Assembly: GCF_039531695.1 (NCBI RefSeq)
Contig: NZ_BAAAQN010000020.1
Span: 62,001 to 126,000, forward strand
Direction of reading: 5' to 3'
Source: Catenulispora yoronensis
GTDB taxonomy: Bacteria; Actinomycetota; Actinomycetes; Streptomycetales; Catenulisporaceae
DNA length: 64,000 nt
Shown: positions 61,400 to 64,000 of the stretch, piece by piece
Position numbering within the stretch: position 1 is the stretch's first letter
How the letters are laid out: the number at the start of each line of letters is the position of its first letter
Translations under genes and position numbers: made by a program
Notes under the pieces: generated by a model
What the model saw: the letters and a program-made list of their open reading frames with translations, nothing else
Told to the model about the DNA's origin: nothing
The model's database searches: none

Positions 61400-63007
61400 T
61401 CAGCGCGGCGCCGAGATGAAGGCGCGGCGGAACATCTGACGCCAACGTGAGCTGTCCCGCCAGATGTAGAGGACGAGCGTCAGCAGCGCGAGCGCCGGCG
61501 CATAGAAAATGAAGGGGCTGATGTCCTGCTCGCCGCCGGTGGGACCGAGCGCGTCGGCCAGCTCGTAGCGGTGATCGTCGAGATCGAGGCCGATGTTGAG
61601 GGTGTAGACGACGGTCTCCGCCAGCGCGGCCAGCCCCAGGACGTATCCGACGACCTTCCAGCCCCGGCGCATGCCGGGTACCGCCCAGAACACCAGGGCC
61701 AGCAGCAGGCTGATATAGAAGGCGACACCGGCCCAGACCGAGACGCCGTTGTCGCCGTCCCAGGCCCCCACGAACCCGACGTGCAGGCCGGCGCTGTAGG
61801 TGGTGATGCCGATCTCGTCGTTGCCGACGTGCAGGACCGGCACGAGCGGCACCGCGGCGAGCAGCAGGAACGGGACGGCGCGCGCCGCCTTCCAGATCGC
61901 CGCCGGCTTCCGGGTCTTGACCATCGGGGTGGAGGTCGCCGGGGTCGACCAGCCCGCATCGGCGTTCATGGTCACGGCCGCGCCGGCTCCGGCCGCGGTG
62001 GTGGCTGCCGACCAGGCGGCAGCGGCAGCGGCAGCGGCGCTGGAACCGGAACCGGAACTGGCAGCGACACCGCCGCTGGCGCCAGTGCCAGCGCCAGCAC
62101 CGGCACCGCCCACACCGACACCGACTCCGGACCCCGACGGCGCCGCGACCCCGCTCCCGGACCCGATCTCGTCCAGCATCCGCAACGCCCGCGCCGAATC
62201 CGGCCGCGCGTTCGGGTCCTTGCTCAGCAGCGCCGCGAGCAGCGGCGTCAGCGCCCCGGCCCGGGACGGCGCGGGCGCGCCGTCGAACAACACCGCGCCC
62301 AGCGTCGCCGCCGCCGTGTCCCGCGCGAACGCCGACGTGCCCTCGACGGCGTGGTACAGCGTCGCCCCGAGCGAGAACATGTCGGCGGCCGGCCGGCTCT
62401 CCTCGCCCTTGGCCCGCTCCGGTGCCAGGTATTCCACCGAGCCGATGAAGTGGCCCGCCGTCGTCAGCCGGGTGTCGGTGGTCAGGACCGCGATCCCGAA
62501 GTCGGTGAGCTGCACCTGGCCGTCGTCGGTGAGCATGACGTTCGCGGGCTTCACGTCCCGGTGCACGATCCCGGCCGCGTGCGAGGCGCCCAGCGCGATC
62601 AGCAACGCCCGCGCCACCCGCGTCGTCTGCTCGACCGACAGCGCGCCGTCGGCCCGCAGCCGCTCGGCGAGCGAGCGGCCGGGAACCAACTCCATGACGA
62701 TCCACGGCGTCTCGTCGTCGATGACGACGTCGTGCACGCTGACGACATGCGGATTGCCGCGCAGCCGCGCCGCGCTGCGGGCCTCGCGCCGGGCCCGGGT
62801 GAGCCGGTCGGTGCGCTCGGCGTCGGTCAGCTCCGGCGGGAGCACGACCTCCTTGATCGCCACCTCCACCTCCAGCGAGGTGTCCAGGGCCCGCCAGACC
62901 CGGCCGAATCCGCCGGCGCCGAGCCGGTCGACCAGCCGGTAGCGGCCGCCGACCAGGCGGCCGGACGCCGCCACCGACCGCGTGGGCTCCTCCGGAGAAT
63001 TCGACAC
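61400..63007 (-). CDS. Ser/Thr protein kinase with multi-helix membrane C-terminus
   Basis: 535 residues. Kinase domain about 20-280: glycine loop GAGGFGRVW, Lys52 in AIKEV, HRDVKPAN with Asp151, DFG at 169-171 and GSVEYLAPE. A Gly/Ala/Ser linker precedes about four membrane helices (near 375-525: FLLLAAVPLVPVL, AGVAFYISLLLALVFWAV, VVGYVLGLAALAETVVYTL, FIFYAPALALLTLVLYIW). This polytopic end, unlike a single-helix receptor, suggests sensing of membrane state. I chose the GTG at 63007; a TTG at 63022 would add five residues with no spacing for a ribosome site. Confidence 0.88.
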   Translation of the reverse strand: MSNSPEEPTRSVAASGRLVGGRYRLVDRLGAGGFGRVWRALDTSLEVEVAIKEVVLPPELTDAERTDRLTRARREARSAARLRGNPHVVSVHDVVIDDETPWIVMELVPGRSLAERLRADGALSVEQTTRVARALLIALGASHAAGIVHRDVKPANVMLTDDGQVQLTDFGIAVLTTDTRLTTAGHFIGSVEYLAPERAKGEESRPAADMFSLGATLYHAVEGTSAFARDTAAATLGAVLFDGAPAPSRAGALTPLLAALLSKDPNARPDSARALRMLDEIGSGSGVAAPSGSGVGVGVGGAGAGAGTGASGGVAASSGSGSSAAAAAAAAWSAATTAAGAGAAVTMNADAGWSTPATSTPMVKTRKPAAIWKAARAVPFLLLAAVPLVPVLHVGNDEIGITTYSAGLHVGFVGAWDGDNGVSVWAGVAFYISLLLALVFWAVPGMRRGWKVVGYVLGLAALAETVVYTLNIGLDLDDHRYELADALGPTGGEQDISPFIFYAPALALLTLVLYIWRDSSRWRQMFRRAFISAPR

Positions 63008-63085
63008 CGTGCCACCACCCAACCCCTGAGCGTCATTGTCGGTCGGGAGGATACCCGGCGAATCAAGGCTTGAGTAAGGAGGGGC

Positions 63086-63550
63086 TTAACCTACAGCGGC
63101 GCGGTTGAGGTGCTCGACGGCCGCCACGAACGGTTCCAGCCGTGGATCCGCCGCCGCCGCGGCCAGCGCCTCGCGCAGCGCCGCGTCGTGCGTCGGCCGC
63201 GCCTGCTCCAGCAGTTCCAGCCCGGCCGGGGTGACGTTCGTGTAGATGCCGCGCCGGTCGGTCGGGCACAGGTACCGGGCCAGCAGGCCGCGGTCCTCCA
63301 GCCGGGTGACCAGCCGGGTCGTGGCGCTCTGGCTGAGCACGACGGCGTCGGCGACCTGGTTCATCCGCAGGTGGCCGCCCTCGCCGTCGTGCTGGTGGCT
63401 GAGGACCTCCAGCAGCGAGTACTCGCGGGAGCTCAGGTCGTGGCCGCCCTGCAGCGCGCGTTCGAGGTGGCTGTCGATCCGGCCGTGCAGCAGCGACAGG
63501 GCGTACCAGCCGGGGGCCGCGCGCAGGGCGTCGGTGGTGCCGACGGTCAT
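63086..63550 (-). CDS. MarR-family transcription regulator
   Basis: 154-residue winged-helix regulator. LSSREYSLLEVLSHQHDGEGGHLRMNQVADAVVLSQSATTRLVTRLEDRGLLAR is the MarR core. GGAGG is a few bases before the ATG at 63550 and a TATATT -10 element lies at 63570-63575 on the same strand. It is divergent from an MFS exporter gene, a standard MarR-drug exporter pair. Repression of both genes via the repeats between them is likely. Confidence 0.92.
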   Translation of the reverse strand: MTVGTTDALRAAPGWYALSLLHGRIDSHLERALQGGHDLSSREYSLLEVLSHQHDGEGGHLRMNQVADAVVLSQSATTRLVTRLEDRGLLARYLCPTDRRGIYTNVTPAGLELLEQARPTHDAALREALAAAAADPRLEPFVAAVEHLNRAAVG

Positions 63551-63577
63551 GGCTCCTCCTTCACCAGCCAATATACC

Positions 63578-63619
63578 GCGTCTGCAATCGTTGCGTTTGC
63601 AAGTACATGCGTCTGCAAT
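63578..63619. promoter_or_regulatory. Triple direct repeat between marR-type and MFS genes
   Basis: GCGTCTGCAAT (63578-63588), GCGTTTGCAAG (63593-63603) and GCGTCTGCAAT (63609-63619) are direct repeats at 15- and 16-base spacing, just upstream of a minus-strand -10 element. Half-site arrays of this kind suit a dimeric MarR regulator. Confidence 0.7.
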
Positions 63620-63667
63620 TATTGTTGACGCCTGTAAGCCTCTCAAGCAACCGCATGGAGCCCCCCA

Positions 63668-64000
63668 ATGCCTCTCGCGCTCCTCGCCCTGGCCATCGGC
63701 GCCTTCGGAATCGGCACCACCGAATTCGTGGTCATGGGCCTGCTGCCGCAGATCGCCGCCGACTACGGCGTCTCGATCCCGTCCGCCGGCCTGCTGGTCA
63801 CCGGCTACGCGCTCGGCGTCGTGGCCGGCGCCCCGCTGATGACCGTGCTCGGCACGAAGATGGACCGCAAGACCATGCTCATGCTGCTCATGGGCCTGTT
63901 CGTGGCCGGCAACCTGCTCTCCGCGCTGGCCCCGGCGTTCCCGCTGATGCTGGCCGGCCGGATCGTCACCTCGCTGGCGCACGGCGCCTTCTTCGGCATC
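63668..64000 (+). CDS. MFS transporter, AraJ/YdhP-type exporter (3' end outside window)
   Basis: First 111 residues of a major-facilitator exporter. GTTEFVVMGLLPQIAADYGVS and GYALGVVAGAPLM followed by MDRKTMLMLLMGLFVAGN are typical of the AraJ/PbuE/YdhP group that pump out sugars, purines or drugs. GGAG lies seven bases before the ATG at 63668. Four hydrophobic segments are visible before the window ends. Confidence 0.88.
   Translation, partial: MPLALLALAIGAFGIGTTEFVVMGLLPQIAADYGVSIPSAGLLVTGYALGVVAGAPLMTVLGTKMDRKTMLMLLMGLFVAGNLLSALAPAFPLMLAGRIVTSLAHGAFFGI

Overview
The window is high-GC actinobacterial DNA: third codon positions are almost always G or C, many genes start with GTG, and many neighbours overlap by four bases. 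Three sedolisins (acid-acting serine-carboxyl peptidases), many secreted glycan-binding proteins, Ser/Thr kinases and a STAND regulator suggest a soil filamentous actinomycete, perhaps an acid-tolerant one such as Catenulispora or a relative. The genus is an inference. No rRNA, tRNA, transposase, phage or CRISPR array was seen.

Layout. 1-5370: Fe3+-siderophore uptake, with a permease/ATPase operon on the minus strand and a binding protein plus reductase on the plus strand, both around one iron box. 5462-10306: two modular sedolisins in tandem. 10881-13581: a membrane Ser/Thr kinase, a small secreted protein and a 57-residue basic peptide gene. 13592-20239: a seven-gene, mostly translationally coupled operon (split transketolase, double cupin, SIS isomerase, MFS exporter, trehalose-synthase-like glycosyltransferase, PhyH dioxygenase), probably making and exporting an unknown sugar compound. 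20829-25270: a third sedolisin coupled to a large secreted protein that looks like a subtilisin family member without its catalytic domain, with a divergent double-HTH regulator. 25276-32322: MFS transporter, AI-2E-type membrane protein, aldehyde dehydrogenase, PRC-barrel protein, and a cytochrome P450/ferredoxin pair with a palindromic operator. 32586-37012: the EfeUOB iron system with iron boxes and an EfeU that carries an extra C-terminal domain.

37130-46874 holds a hypothetical gene, a decayed flavin monooxygenase, and a xylan-use locus: binding protein, two permeases and GH10 xylanase in one minus-strand operon, with a divergent LacI regulator and GH3 glycosidase around a perfect palindrome. 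47104-50493 is a large secreted GH13 amylase with three starch-binding modules. 50853-56275 has a beta-lactamase-fold hydrolase, a sugar-acid dehydratase plus DapA-type enzyme, and a divergent acetyl-xylan-esterase-like gene flanked by two identical palindromes. 56276-64000 has a small hypothetical gene, a STAND/TPR regulator, a secreted CBM2 protein, a YcxB-like membrane protein, a second membrane kinase, a MarR regulator and the start of an MFS exporter.

Together the genes describe a cell that scavenges iron, digests extracellular protein, starch and xylan, and takes up and oxidises the released sugars. Several proteins carry long in-frame low-complexity inserts (Ser-Ala-Pro, Gly-Ser, Gln-Ser-Gly, Glu-Pro), a recurring oddity of this genome segment.
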